Source: Chloroflexota bacterium
Lineage (GTDB): Bacteria; Chloroflexota; Anaerolineae; Anaerolineales; Anaerolineaceae
NCBI GenBank assembly: GCA_004347695.1
Contig: SLTK01000007.1
Location: 412,823 to 476,822, forward strand
DNA: 64,000 nucleotides
Direction of reading: 5' to 3'
Part shown: positions 28,133-37,573 of the stretch, piece after piece
Layout of the letters: the number at the start of each line of letters is the position of its first letter
Position numbering within the stretch: the stretch's first letter is position 1
The notes under the pieces: model-generated
Seen by the model: only the letters and a program-made list of their open reading frames with translations
Databases searched by the model: none
Told to the model about the DNA's origin: nothing
Position numbers and translations under genes: made by a program

Positions 28133-28880
28133 CCACGGAGACACAGAGTTCACGGAGAAAACCCTTTATAGAGCGAAAGAAAGATCAACTACGGGAAAAA
28201 ACCCTTTTGGGTGAAAGAAAAACCAAATTCGGAGATTTGTAGATGCTTTACCTTGAGGACCTGACTGAGAAAATCATTGGCGCAGCGATAGAAGTGCATC
28301 GAACCCTGGGGCCAGGTCTGCTCGAATCTGCCTATCAGGAATGTTTAGCTCAGGAATTAACCTTAAGGAAAGTACCTTTTGCAAAGGAGAAAAACCTGCC
28401 GGTTGAATATAAGGGCATTCACGTTGATTGCGGTTATCGAATAGATTTCTTGATTGACAATCAAGTTATTGTAGAGCTTAAGGCAGTCGAGGCTGTTCTA
28501 CCTATCCATCGAGCGCAGCTCATAACCTACCTTAAATTAACCGGCTGCAAAGTGGGCTTGTTGATCAATTTCAATGTTCAGCAACTCATCAAAGGCATCG
28601 AAAGATTGGCAAATTAACAATGCCTGTCGATCCATCTTTTCCTTTGCATTCTTCTACATCTTTATGCCCTTCTCCGCGTCTTCTGGGTTCTCTGCAATTC
28701 TCAGGTTTTGACCTTTAATATCGATGCTCTTCTCCGTGCTCTCCGTTTCTCCGTGGTGAAAGATTTTGATCTTTTCTTCCAAAAGCCCTTCTCCGTGCTC
28801 TCCGTTTCTCCGTGGTTCAAATCTTTGATCTTGATCTTTTCTTCCGAAAGCCCTTCTCCGTGGTGAATCCTTCTCTTCGA
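28133..28880. mobile_element. GxxExxY element with inverted CCACGGAG-type repeats
   Basis: The left edge starts right after the mvaA stop with CCACGGAGACACAGAGTTCA. The right edge (about 28728-28875) holds the inverse form in just over two tandem copies of roughly 62 bp (CTTCTCCGTGCTCTCCGTTT and following), then a third partial copy. The enclosed gene is the GxxExxY protein. The combination behaves as one unit placed between two genes of a pathway. A separate degenerate trace of similar sequence lies near 735-755. Confidence 0.7.
28243..28617 (+). CDS. GxxExxY protein (PD-(D/E)XK-like)
   Basis: A 124-residue protein with the family motif GPGLLESAYQECL and a nuclease-like core (RIDFLIDNQVIVELKAVE, D...ExK) followed by HRAQLITYLKLTG. 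The core matches the PD-(D/E)XK fold. It is known from many environmental genomes as a dispersed family; its role is not settled. It is flanked by CCACGGAG-type repeats and separates mvaA from the synthase gene, so it looks like a recent guest there. The ribosome site is weak (CGGAGATTTGTAG). Confidence 0.88.
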   Translation: MLYLEDLTEKIIGAAIEVHRTLGPGLLESAYQECLAQELTLRKVPFAKEKNLPVEYKGIHVDCGYRIDFLIDNQVIVELKAVEAVLPIHRAQLITYLKLTGCKVGLLINFNVQQLIKGIERLAN

Positions 28881-28887
28881 GGTTATT

Positions 28888-29961
28888 ATGGAAAATCCTG
28901 AACATACCCCCTTACTGCACAAACCTGACCGCCCGGTAGGCATCATTGGCTACGGCGCATACGTCCCGCGTTACCGCCTGCCCGCCGCCGAAGTCTCGCG
29001 CATCTGGAAGGGCGGCAAAGAAGCAGGTCCCATCATAGAGAAATCGGTGCCGGGCGTCGATGAGGACGTGATCACCATGTCGATCGAAGCTTCGCGCAAC
29101 GCGCTCAAACGCGCACGCATCGACCCGCAGGAACTGCGCGCAGTGTGGGTCGGCTCGGAGTCGCACCCGTACGCGGTCAAACCCAGCTCGACCATCGTGG
29201 CCGAGGCCATTGGCGCACCGGTGTCGATCCAGGCCGGCGACTGGGAATTCGCCTGCAAGGCCGGTACCGAGGCAATGGTAGCTGCCATGGCCATGGTCGG
29301 CGCCGGCATGGGACGCTACGCGCTGGCGATCGGCATGGACACCGCCCAGGGCCGCCCGGCAGATGCGCTGGAGTACACTGCCGCTGCCGGCGGTGCGGCC
29401 TTCATCCTGGGTCCGGCTGCCGAATCGCTGGCGACCATTCTGGCGGCCTATTCCTACGTTACCGACACGCCGGACTTCTGGCGGCGCGCCCACCAGCGCT
29501 ACCCGGAACACGGCCAGCGCTTTACCGGCGAACCAGCCTATTTCAAACACATCACCGAAGCCGCCACCTGTTTGATGGAAGAGGCCGGTCTGAAACCCGC
29601 CGACTTCGATTACGCCGTCTTTCACCAGCCCAACGCCAAATTTCCGCAGCGGGTCGCTGCCCAGTTGGGCTTCACACCCGAACAGATCAAGACCGGCCTG
29701 CTCTCACCGGTGATCGGCAATACCTACGCCGGCGCCGCCATGATCGGTCTGACCGCCATCCTCGACATTGCCCGGCCCGGCCAACGAATTCTGATGGTCT
29801 CGTACGGCTCCGGCGCCGGTTCGGACGCCTTCCTGCTGGAAACCACCGCCGCCGTCAGCGAACGCCAGGGTCTGGCCATCGCCACCCAGGAGTACATCGC
29901 CCGCCGCACTGAGGTCGATTACGGCATGTATGTCCGCCTGCGCGGCAAGCTGGCGGAGTAG
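28888..29961 (+). CDS. hydroxymethylglutaryl-CoA synthase, archaeal-type
   Basis: Condenses acetyl-CoA with acetoacetyl-CoA to HMG-CoA. The 357-residue protein has the full catalytic triad: Glu91 in [13 protein letters not shown], Cys123 in [10 protein letters not shown], and His246 in [10 protein letters not shown]. The opening [14 protein letters not shown] is typical of archaeal HMGCS. In archaea this enzyme forms a complex with thiolase and a DUF35 protein that channels acetoacetyl-CoA; both genes follow here, 9 nt and further downstream. The ribosome site is poor, perhaps because the upstream region was replaced by the GxxExxY element. Confidence 0.93.
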   Translation: MENPEHTPLLHKPDRPVGIIGYGAYVPRYRLPAAEVSRIWKGGKEAGPIIEKSVPGVDEDVITMSIEASRNALKRARIDPQELRAVWVGSESHPYAVKPSSTIVAEAIGAPVSIQAGDWEFACKAGTEAMVAAMAMVGAGMGRYALAIGMDTAQGRPADALEYTAAAGGAAFILGPAAESLATILAAYSYVTDTPDFWRRAHQRYPEHGQRFTGEPAYFKHITEAATCLMEEAGLKPADFDYAVFHQPNAKFPQRVAAQLGFTPEQIKTGLLSPVIGNTYAGAAMIGLTAILDIARPGQRILMVSYGSGAGSDAFLLETTAAVSERQGLAIATQEYIARRTEVDYGMYVRLRGKLAE

Positions 29962-29970
29962 GGAGGACGG

Positions 29971-31137
29971 ATGCGCGGAGTCGTCATTGCGGGAATCGGG
30001 CAGACCCCGGTTGGGGAATTATGGGATATTTCGCTGCGCAGCCTGGCCTACCGGGCCATCAAGGCGGCCCGGCTGGATGCCGGCAACCTGCTGCCGCAGG
30101 CTTTGTACGTCGGCAATTTCCTTTCGTCGGTGACCTCGCACCAGGGCAACCTTGGGGCCGTGCTGGCCGACAATGCCGGGCTGGACGGCATCGAATCCTT
30201 CACCGTCGAAGCTGCCAGCGCTTCAGGCGGGGCTGCTTTTCAAATGGGTTTCATGGCGATCGCTTCCGGGCTGGTGGATATCGCCCTGGTGGTCGGCGCG
30301 GAAAAATTCACCGACGCGCTTGGCTCGGAGCAGGAAGCCGCCATCGCCATGTCGATGGACGCCGACTACGAAGCCGCGGTCGGGCTGACGCTGGCGGGAC
30401 AGGCCGGTTTATTGATGCAGCGCTACCTGCATGACTCGGGCGCGCCGCGCAGCGTGTTCGGCGCCTTCCCGGTGCTGGCGCACGCCAACGCCGTCAACAA
30501 CCCCAACGCCATGTACCGCAAGGCCATCCGCCAGGAAGCCTATGAGAAGGCCGACATCCTTTCTGAGCCGATCAACCTGTTCGACCTGGCCTCTTATGCC
30601 GACGGCGCGGCCGCTGTCATTTTGACCACGCCGGAAATCGCCTCACACCTGCCGCACCCGCTGGTGACCGTGCGCGGCGCCGGCGGGGTGATCGATACAC
30701 TGGCCATCCACGACCGCCCCGACCCGCTGGCCTTCGACGCCGCCCGCTACGCTGTGCAACGCGCCTGTGAAATGGCCGGTACCCTGCCGGGCGAGGTGAA
30801 CCTGTTCGAGCTGGACGACGCCTTCTCGATCTATGCCGTGCTGGAGCTGGAAGCTGCCGGGTTTGCCGGACGCGGGCAGGGCTGGCGCATGGCACAGAAC
30901 GGCGATCTGGCCCTCAATGCGCGCCTGCCGGTGCTGACCATGGGCGGCAGCAAAGGGCGCGGCAATCCGCTGGGCGCTGCCGGCGTGTATCAGATCGTCG
31001 AAGCAGCCCAGCAGTTACGCGGCCAGGCCGGCGCCAACCAGGTGCCCGATGCGCGCCTGGCGCTTACCCTTTCATTGGGCGGTCCGGCTTCCTCGGCTTA
31101 TGCCCACGTGCTGCAGCGCCGCGACACGGGTCGATAG
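29971..31137 (+). CDS. archaeal-type thiolase homologue lacking all catalytic residues
   Basis: A 388-residue thiolase-fold protein that aligns over its full length with archaeal acetyl-CoA acetyltransferases. The three catalytic positions are changed. The nucleophile in EAACASGG is Ser83 here (EAASASGG, codon AGC). The HDAF/HDCF His is Asp282 (ELDDAF), and the GHPxG His is Asn332 (GRGNPLG). The fold-defining glycines remain. It therefore cannot act as an ordinary thiolase. As part of an HMGCS-thiolase-DUF35 set it may be a structural subunit, or it may do another acyl-CoA reaction. GGGAGG precedes the ATG; it is 9 nt past the synthase gene. Confidence 0.9.
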   Translation: MRGVVIAGIGQTPVGELWDISLRSLAYRAIKAARLDAGNLLPQALYVGNFLSSVTSHQGNLGAVLADNAGLDGIESFTVEAASASGGAAFQMGFMAIASGLVDIALVVGAEKFTDALGSEQEAAIAMSMDADYEAAVGLTLAGQAGLLMQRYLHDSGAPRSVFGAFPVLAHANAVNNPNAMYRKAIRQEAYEKADILSEPINLFDLASYADGAAAVILTTPEIASHLPHPLVTVRGAGGVIDTLAIHDRPDPLAFDAARYAVQRACEMAGTLPGEVNLFELDDAFSIYAVLELEAAGFAGRGQGWRMAQNGDLALNARLPVLTMGGSKGRGNPLGAAGVYQIVEAAQQLRGQAGANQVPDARLALTLSLGGPASSAYAHVLQRRDTGR

Positions 31138-31140
31138 GCT

Positions 31141-31169
31141 TTGACAGTCTTTTCTGACCAATCTGATAG
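31141..31169 (+). promoter_or_regulatory. possible promoter before the DUF35 gene
   Basis: TTGACA (31141-31146), a 17-nt spacer and TGATAG (31164-31169). It begins just after the thiolase-homologue stop; the -10 box is weak, so it may only supplement operon transcription. Confidence 0.4.
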
Positions 31170-31228
31170 GAAATGATAGCCGCTTGCCGATAAACTGTAG
31201 CGTGATCTAAACCCTTAGGAGTCTTTTC

Positions 31229-31636
31229 ATGGAAATCCCACGCCACTGGCGATTAAAACAACAACGGTATGCACTGGTCGGTGAAGTTTGCCCGCATTGT
31301 GAGAACAAAATCTTCCCCCCGCGCGACGTCTGCCCGCACTGCGGCAACGACGCCCGCACCACCTTCACCTTCAGCGGTCACGGCAAGATTTTCTCCTTCA
31401 CCACCGTCAGTGACGCGCCGGCCGGCTTCGAGCATAACGCCCCCTATACTGTGGCGCTGGTGCAGTTGGACGAAGGCCCGGTGGTCACCGCCCAGTTGAC
31501 CGACCTGGACGGCCAGGACGTAAAAATCGGTATGCCGGTGGAAATGGTCACGCGCAAGATTCGCGACGACGGCAATCAGCGCGGAATCATTGTGTACGGG
31601 TATAAGTTTAGACCGGTGCTTGCCGGTCCGCGGTAA
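31229..31636 (+). CDS. DUF35 zinc-ribbon / OB-fold acyl-CoA-associated protein
   Basis: A 135-residue protein. An N-terminal helix is followed by a four-Cys zinc ribbon (CPHCENKIFPPRDVCPHCG) and then an OB-fold domain (GKIFSFTTV, GPVVTAQLTD). The C-terminal motif is VYGYKFRPV. In archaea the homologue bridges thiolase and HMGCS and shares their CoA site. Ribosome site AGGAG precedes the ATG. Its last 14 or so codons recur four times downstream as short repeats (41.3, 42.9, 45.1 and 46.0 kb), and the accessory region begins directly after its stop. Confidence 0.92.
   Translation: MEIPRHWRLKQQRYALVGEVCPHCENKIFPPRDVCPHCGNDARTTFTFSGHGKIFSFTTVSDAPAGFEHNAPYTVALVQLDEGPVVTAQLTDLDGQDVKIGMPVEMVTRKIRDDGNQRGIIVYGYKFRPVLAGPR
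31581..31618 (+). repeat. DUF35 3'-end repeat, copy 0 (inside the intact gene)
   Basis: Encodes RGIIVYGYKFRPV. It is the reference copy for the repeats at 41305, 42862, 45060 and 45971. It is followed within 45 nt by an intrinsic terminator, as are three of the other copies. Confidence 0.8.
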
Positions 31637-31657
31637 CCGCAATTTCAATATGAATAT

Positions 31658-31692
31658 TAAAAGCGCTCACCCGATCTGGAGAGCGCTTTTTT
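31658..31692 (+). terminator. terminator of the mevalonate cluster
   Basis: AAAAGCGCTC (31659-31668) pairs with GAGCGCTTTT (31681-31690), with T-run to 31692. Confidence 0.88.
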
Positions 31693-32020
31693 GATTTGAC
31701 TTCAGAGGCGATTGCCAATCTACCGGGCTGCGAACCTCCCTCAGCCCGTGGTTGAGCAAGAAATGCCTTTGATTGAGCAGCTTTTTGGGCTTCGGAGCGG
31801 GTAAATCGCTCATGAAAGTTGGCCGCAAGTATTTTTGATGTAAAATTATTTTGAGGTTGAATCACGCGTGAAAGGTTTGGATAATCAAGTGTTCTTGCAG
31901 TATATGATGTCTAAGGAGTCTAGTTATATGGCAGTATTGCAGTGTATCAATATTCCATATAATTAATAGTTGGACGACATCGCAAAATACTTACGTTACA
32001 TTTCACACAAGGACATGTCA
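31693..32020. other. intergenic stretch at the start of the accessory region
   Basis: No supported gene. A minus-strand frame here (RFTRSEAQKAAQSKAF) has no recognisable family. Base composition turns more AT-rich after about 31850, and codon use in the next gene differs from the mevalonate genes, which fits acquired DNA. Confidence 0.5.
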
Positions 32021-32983
32021 ATGAGTAATTATCTAAAAATTCGTGGCATCGCTGTAGTTTGTATATTAGCTCTAACTGCTTGTGGCGGTCAAATACTGCC
32101 TACTCCTTCGCCAGTACCAACCAATACTCCCTTTCCGACCGCCACTTTTACCCCGCAGCCCACTCATACACCTATACCAACTGTACAACCAACGCTGGCT
32201 CTTGGTGAAAGACAAAAAGTAGATGCCGGAGGATATTTCTTCCAGATGCCGCTCGGCTTTGAATCACAAATCCGCACCACACAAGCAACTATCAATAATA
32301 AAGATAACACCATTCTTATTTCCATGGCCATTGCTCCTCGCAGTGATGATTCTCAAACTGTGGAGACTGTATTAACTAGCTTCTTGGCAAACGTCAGTAA
32401 AAATGTTAAAGACTTTAAAGCTGACAAGCCATACCTTGCCACAGTTGGTAAGATTGATGGTTTGGCAGTAGATGTTGCAGGAACACTAATTGGAGTTAAG
32501 AATACAGGCCGGGTAACTGTTGTTGATTCTGGTCAATCCGGATTTTTCGTTGCATTTGCTTTAGTGGTTGACGGGGCAGATGGAAAGCGGTGGGAATCCG
32601 AAGGTAGCCACGTATTTGATGCTATTATCAGTTCGATTGAATTTTATGAGCCGGTAAGTAGTTCTGCAACTGGCTCATGCGCCATAGCTAGCGACCCAAG
32701 CTATGGCTATACTCAAGAGAATCCCATTAAGGTTGGTGGCGATGCCTTTAACGGACCTCCGCGTGAAAGAGCCTATTTAGATAATCTAGCTGGGCCAAAC
32801 GGCGAAAAAATTTCCTATGAACGAACGGGCTCTAGTGATTTTGGAGATACAATACTCGATGCTTTTGCCATAACAGGTTTAAGCAAAATTGTAACACTTT
32901 ACATTGATGAATATTCATACTCTGAACCACAAGCACCGGTTGGGTTCACCTGTTTGTCTACATTTTCACTTACCAAACCATAG
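32021..32983 (+). CDS. secreted lipoprotein with Pro/Thr linker
   Basis: About 320 residues. Signal peptide IAVVCILALTAC with lipobox Cys, then a 45-residue Pro/Thr linker. A globular part with a PsbP/DUF1795-like look follows (GGYFFQMPLGFESQI at its start and VFDAIISSIEFYEP at its end). A second C-terminal domain of about 90 residues with two Cys (SCAIASDPSYG, GFTCLSTF) completes it. The ATG at 32021 has AAGGA 7 nt upstream; ATG 32015 is too close to it. It is the first gene of the accessory region; a cassette-like attC site follows 20 nt after the stop. Confidence 0.75.
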   Translation: MSNYLKIRGIAVVCILALTACGGQILPTPSPVPTNTPFPTATFTPQPTHTPIPTVQPTLALGERQKVDAGGYFFQMPLGFESQIRTTQATINNKDNTILISMAIAPRSDDSQTVETVLTSFLANVSKNVKDFKADKPYLATVGKIDGLAVDVAGTLIGVKNTGRVTVVDSGQSGFFVAFALVVDGADGKRWESEGSHVFDAIISSIEFYEPVSSSATGSCAIASDPSYGYTQENPIKVGGDAFNGPPRERAYLDNLAGPNGEKISYERTGSSDFGDTILDAFAITGLSKIVTLYIDEYSYSEPQAPVGFTCLSTFSLTKP

Positions 32984-33002
32984 ATCCTGGTAAGCTAAAG
33001 AG

Positions 33003-33133
33003 CCGCCGAACACCGCATGCACCGGACGGCGAGGATTCGTCGCCATTTTCAAGCATTTTCTGGCTTCGAGTTTTTTCTGCTCGCAAACAGAATAAACGCC
33101 CACCCACCTGGCACTAACGCTCACCGCTAGCCT
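33003..33133 (+). repeat. attC-like site a
   Basis: Starts GCCGAACACCGCATGCACCG and ends CACTAACGCTCACCGCTAGC, with inner strings TCGCCATTTTCAAGCATTTT and TTCGAGTTTTTTCTGCTC shared with the sites at 47932 and 48709. Both core boxes are degenerate against RYYYAAC and GTTRRRY, so it may be a decayed or recombined site. Confidence 0.6.
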
Positions 33134-33149
33134 GCTTCAGGAGGATGTA

Positions 33150-33552
<403 letters not shown>

Positions 33553-33560
<8 letters not shown>

Positions 33561-35806
33561 TTCCGGCTTAAGATCTCCGGGAATTGCTCAGAACCGGGCA
33601 AGTTATAGTCTGGATGATGCAACTGCTCGAAGGCAAAACCCGCTCCTATATCCTTATTGTCCAGAAACAATCACGGGTAAGAACATAAGGTATTTTCAGG
33701 AATCAGCTATTAACCGGGTCATTCGCCGTGTTGTCAAAGGCCAGAAACGAATCTTGCTTGCAATGGCTACTGGAACAGGAAAAACCTTTACGGCCATGCA
33801 ATTGGTCTGGAAGTTAATCAAGTCTGGCTGGCTCCAGCGCCAACATCCGGAAGGCCGGGAAGAATTCTTTTTCTTGCTGACCGTGTGGTGTTGCGTGATC
33901 AGTCCTACAATGCATTTTCTCCGTTTGCCGAGATGGAAATGATTCCCGTTGGTTAATCGAAGGCCATCCACCCATTTTGACTCGAGATCTCTATTTTGGG
34001 ATCTACCAATCTCTTTGGATTGAAAATGACCAGGGAAAACGATTATTCGAGTTGTTTCCCAAGGATTTCTTTGATATCTCCATCATTGACGAAGCGCACC
34101 GGTCAGGGTTTGGCACCTGGCAGGAAATTCTGAAGCATTTTAGCGATGCCATTCATCTGGGTATGACGGCAACACCAAAAACCACAGATAATGTAGATAC
34201 CTATGACTATTTCTGTAAAGATGAGCCCGAAATACTCGTTGATGCTGAAGATCCTGTAAAAGGATCTCGCCGACAAGCAGCTTATGAATACAGTTTGGGG
34301 CGGGGCATTGAAGATGGCTTTCTGGCTACTTACAAAGTACACCGAGTGCGTACCACTGTTGATCAGAACGGTTTGAAGCTGCAGGAAGCCGTCGAGCAGG
34401 GTGCGGAAGTATTCGTTCCTGAAGATGTGGAGACAAGGGAACTCTATACTACGCCGCAGTTCGAGCGCGAAATTACTGTTCCAGACCGCACCAGGATGAT
34501 GGTGGATCACCTGGCGGGTTTACTGAGAAAATTTGGGCCAACAGAAAAAACCATGGTTTTCTGCGTTGATATTCCCCATGCTCAACTGGTGGCCAGATTA
34601 TTAAATGATGCGTTAGGTCATCTGGGGTTGCAGCCTTACGCGGTTCCCATCGTAGCGGAAGAAGGTCAGGCACCGGTCTGGCTGCAGCAGTTCCAGGACA
34701 GCGACCATGCCGCTCCGGTTGTAGCTACAACCGGAGAACTGTTGAGCACTGGAGTGGATGTTCCAGCCTGCCGCAACATTGTATTTATGAAGACGGTCTC
34801 TTCGCCGGTGCTTTTCAAGCAAATAATTGGCCGTGGTAGTCGGATTGACCCCGCCACGGATAAACTTTGGTTTAGGATCATCGACTACACCGGGGCTACA
34901 CGTCTATTTGATGAGTGGGACCGCCCACCTGGTCCCGCGCCAAAGGCACCCCAGGGTACTCAGACTGCAATTCTTGAAGGTCAAATTATCAAGTTTGAAA
35001 CCGGCGAGAAGATTGTCGGAGCCGTAGTTACATTGATTACCGGCCCAAACGCACAGCGGGGGCCAATTCGATCCGATGAAAACGGCTGCTTCCGCTTTAC
35101 AGAGCTGCCCGAAGGTAGTTTAACTCTCATTGTCAACGGAACCGGTTTTCGACGCAGGCAGCTTCAAGTTCAGACCCTTGCCGATGAAACCACGACCGTA
35201 GATGTTGAGTTGAGCCCTGAAGGTGAACCGGTCGGTCGTATTCGAGTAGAAGGTCTGGAAGTACGAATCGCCGACGAAGCGGTCTTTGTCATCGAAGGCT
35301 CAGGCCAGCAGCTCACCCAGCAGCAATATCTGGATTACACCCGAGATAAAGTACGGCAGGTTAGCCAGGCTCAGAAGATAGACGATCTGCGCGTTATCTG
35401 GATCAATGCCGCAATGCGCAGAAAGCTGTTGACTGACCTTCAAGACGCTTCGGTTTATGTGGATGTAATCGCCGACGTGCTTGGACAAAGCGAAGCAGAC
35501 CAGTTTGACTTGCTGGGACATTTAACCTTTGGCACACCATTGCGGACCCGCTCTGAAAGAGCAGCGGCTTTCATTAACCGCGAATCGCGGTTTCTTCAGG
35601 CACAACCCAAGGCGGCCCAAGAAGTTTTGCTGGCGCTTTTAGAAAAGTACCGCGCAACTGGCGTGGATGAAATCAGTGATCCAAGAATTTTTCGCTTACC
35701 GCCTTTTTTTGAAATGGGACAAGCACCTGGTGTGGCACGCCGCTTTGGTTCATTGCCAAAACTACAATCGAATTTAGCCGAGTCACAGAGACGTATTTAC
35801 GATTAA
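33553..35806 (+). pseudogene. hsdR: type I restriction enzyme R subunit (hsdR), 5'-truncated and frameshifted
   Basis: HsdR remnant in three reading frames. The first part (33560-33880) has the Walker A motif MATGTGKTFTA. A shift near 33875 moves to the frame reading ADRVVLRDQSYNAFSPFAE, and a second near 33950 leads into the long frame from 33977. The long part holds the DEAHRS box, GMTATPK, STGVDVPACRN and QIIGRGSRI. The N-terminal nuclease domain is missing. A carboxypeptidase-regulatory-like beta domain (about residues 340-420 of the long frame, ILEGQIIKFETGEKI to VDVELSPEG) sits between helicase and C-terminal domains. Not functional as restriction enzyme. Confidence 0.9.
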
Positions 35807-35820
35807 TCAAACTAACCTAC

Positions 35821-35858
35821 TGCGATAATTAGTCCAAAACTAATTATCGCAGTATAAT
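35821..35858 (+). promoter_or_regulatory. abiEi promoter with 12-bp inverted repeat operator
   Basis: TGCGATAATTAG (35821-35832) and CTAATTATCGCA (35840-35851) are perfect inverted arms with a 7-nt loop, directly against TATAAT (35853-35858). AbiEi antitoxins are known to repress their own promoter through inverted repeats. The start point predicted from the -10 box is at or 1 nt before ATG 35866, so the message would be leaderless. Confidence 0.85.
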
Positions 35859-35865
35859 AGTGCAA

Positions 35866-36708
35866 ATGATAAACAACGAACCCCGTTACTCACAATCACA
35901 AGGCTTAATGTTGCTTGAGGCAGCAGTTAAGGAATATGGTCCCTTGTTTACATTGGAGCAGATCAAGCCACTTGCCAACACGCAGAAACTATCAACTAGC
36001 CACCTTCGTTACCTTTTGAGCACGTTAGCTGATGCTGGTTGGATTGAGATCCTGAAACGGGGCACCTATTTAGTCAAGAGTCCATTGTATTCTGAAGAAG
36101 TCCCGGTTTATGCAATTGCCGCGGCATTAATCCAGCCTATGGCGATTAGCCATTGGTCAGCTTGCTCGCATCATGGTTTTACGACTCAGAATCCTGTTAT
36201 GGTACAGGCAATAACTACAACAAAGGTGATTACACCTGAAATGCGAATTGGAAAGGCACACAGCCCGAGAGGCCGAGCTGTGTGGACAGTTTCGGGACAT
36301 GATTTTGAATTCATCCATGTTACCCCCAACCTCTTTTGGGGATTCCAGAAATTGTGGGTAAATTCATGGCAACAGGTGAACATTACAGATCGCGAACGCA
36401 CCGCTTTGGATTTAATCGCTCGCCCAGATATTTTCGGCGGTTTCTCTGCCGCAATTGAAATTCTAGAAAACTCCATTAACCAAATCAATGTAGATCAATT
36501 GGTGGATTATGCCTTAAAGTACGATGTAGGCTCTGTGATCAAGCGGTTGGGTTGGTCACTTGAAAATCTTGGCTATGCTGGGAATAGCCTCGAACGTTTA
36601 CGAGATTATCCAGTAAAACGCTACTATCTATTGGATCCTGGCCTTGAAGAAACAAGTGCAATCAAGAATTCTCGTTGGCATATATCTGAAAATCTAAAAA
36701 GGTACTAA
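35866..36708 (+). CDS. abiEi: AbiEi antitoxin
   Basis: A 280-residue type IV antitoxin and autorepressor. The N-terminal winged helix (FTLEQIKPLANTQKLSTSHL) is followed by AbiEi-4 type domains with SHWSACSHHGF and the C-terminal ITDRERTALDLIARPDIFGG. It counters AbiEii without binding it. ATG 35866 is chosen over GTG 35860 since no ribosome site exists and the promoter predicts a leaderless transcript. It stands between hsdR and hsdM, and both reading frame and operator are intact while the surrounding restriction genes have decayed. Confidence 0.88.
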   Translation: MINNEPRYSQSQGLMLLEAAVKEYGPLFTLEQIKPLANTQKLSTSHLRYLLSTLADAGWIEILKRGTYLVKSPLYSEEVPVYAIAAALIQPMAISHWSACSHHGFTTQNPVMVQAITTTKVITPEMRIGKAHSPRGRAVWTVSGHDFEFIHVTPNLFWGFQKLWVNSWQQVNITDRERTALDLIARPDIFGGFSAAIEILENSINQINVDQLVDYALKYDVGSVIKRLGWSLENLGYAGNSLERLRDYPVKRYYLLDPGLEETSAIKNSRWHISENLKRY

Positions 36709-37569
36709 ATGCCCAGCGTCCCTCAGATGATCCGGTCGGTCACCCGACAGAAACATGTCCAGCAATACATCGTTGAGAAGGACTATGCCTTAAGCTACCT
36801 GCTGGCTGCTATTGTTCAAGCGGACGGCCTGGGCGAAAATCTGGTGATAAAAGGTGGTACGGCGTTAAAGAAGCTCTATTTTGCGGATTATCGCTTTTCT
36901 GAAGACCTGGATTATTCTACGCGAGTGATGGGACCAATCAAGCAAATCGATTCCCTTATAAAGACTGTCGTTCACTCCATGGACGAAATGTTGAGTGAAC
37001 GCGGACCATTTCAGGTTGAACTGGAACCGCTTATTCTAAAACAGCCTCACCCAGGCGACCAGAAAGCCTATCTGGTGCGGGTGCAGTTCCCGGAACAGCG
37101 CCAGGCGTTGTGCCGGCTTAAGGTGGAAATCACGGTGGATGAACCGATCCTTTTATCCACCGAAACTCGTCCTGTGCTGCACGGTTTTGCCGAGGATTTT
37201 GAAGCGCATATCCCAGTCTATTCCCTGGCGGAAATTACCGCTGAGAAATTGCGCGCGCTGTTGCAGAGCAAAGTGCGTTTGCAGGAGCGCGGTTGGGGCG
37301 CCAGCCGGGTTTGTCGGGATTATTATGATTTGTGGAATCTGCTGCAGGTTCCCGGGTTAAATTCGCCCGATTTAATCCCTCTGCTGGCGCAGAAGTGCGC
37401 CGTGAGGGACGTTTCTTATGTGTCCCCGCATGATTTCATCTCAGATGATCTGCTCACTGTGGCCAGCTCGGAATGGTCGCAGCAGCTCTTACCCTTTGTG
37501 CCGGATGCGCCCCCGGCTGAAGAGCTTCTACCGAAGGTGCAATCATTGATCTTATCGATATGGGAGTGA
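36709..37569 (+). CDS. abiEii: AbiEii toxin (nucleotidyltransferase)
   Basis: A 286-residue toxin of the DUF1814 / AbiEii-AbiGii class. The nucleotidyltransferase signature is complete: VIKGGTALKKLYF followed by RFSEDLDYS, then the lysine/aspartate-bearing helix EITAEKLRALLQ and RVCRDYYDLWNLL. Related toxins add nucleotides to tRNA acceptor ends and stop growth after phage infection. Its ATG directly follows the abiEi stop, so the pair is one operon with coupled translation. The next gene, hsdM, starts 4 nt after this one. Confidence 0.92.
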   Translation: MPSVPQMIRSVTRQKHVQQYIVEKDYALSYLLAAIVQADGLGENLVIKGGTALKKLYFADYRFSEDLDYSTRVMGPIKQIDSLIKTVVHSMDEMLSERGPFQVELEPLILKQPHPGDQKAYLVRVQFPEQRQALCRLKVEITVDEPILLSTETRPVLHGFAEDFEAHIPVYSLAEITAEKLRALLQSKVRLQERGWGASRVCRDYYDLWNLLQVPGLNSPDLIPLLAQKCAVRDVSYVSPHDFISDDLLTVASSEWSQQLLPFVPDAPPAEELLPKVQSLILSIWE

Positions 37570-37573
37570 TATT

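Noticed and set aside
28640..28880. CRISPR array in the CTTCTCCGTG repeats
   Set aside because: Only two to three imperfect tandem copies without distinct spacers, and they are inverted relatives of the left-edge repeat of the GxxExxY element.
31608..31865. Minus-strand frame after the DUF35 gene
   Set aside because: It runs through the terminator and the DUF35 3' end in antisense and has no known domain.
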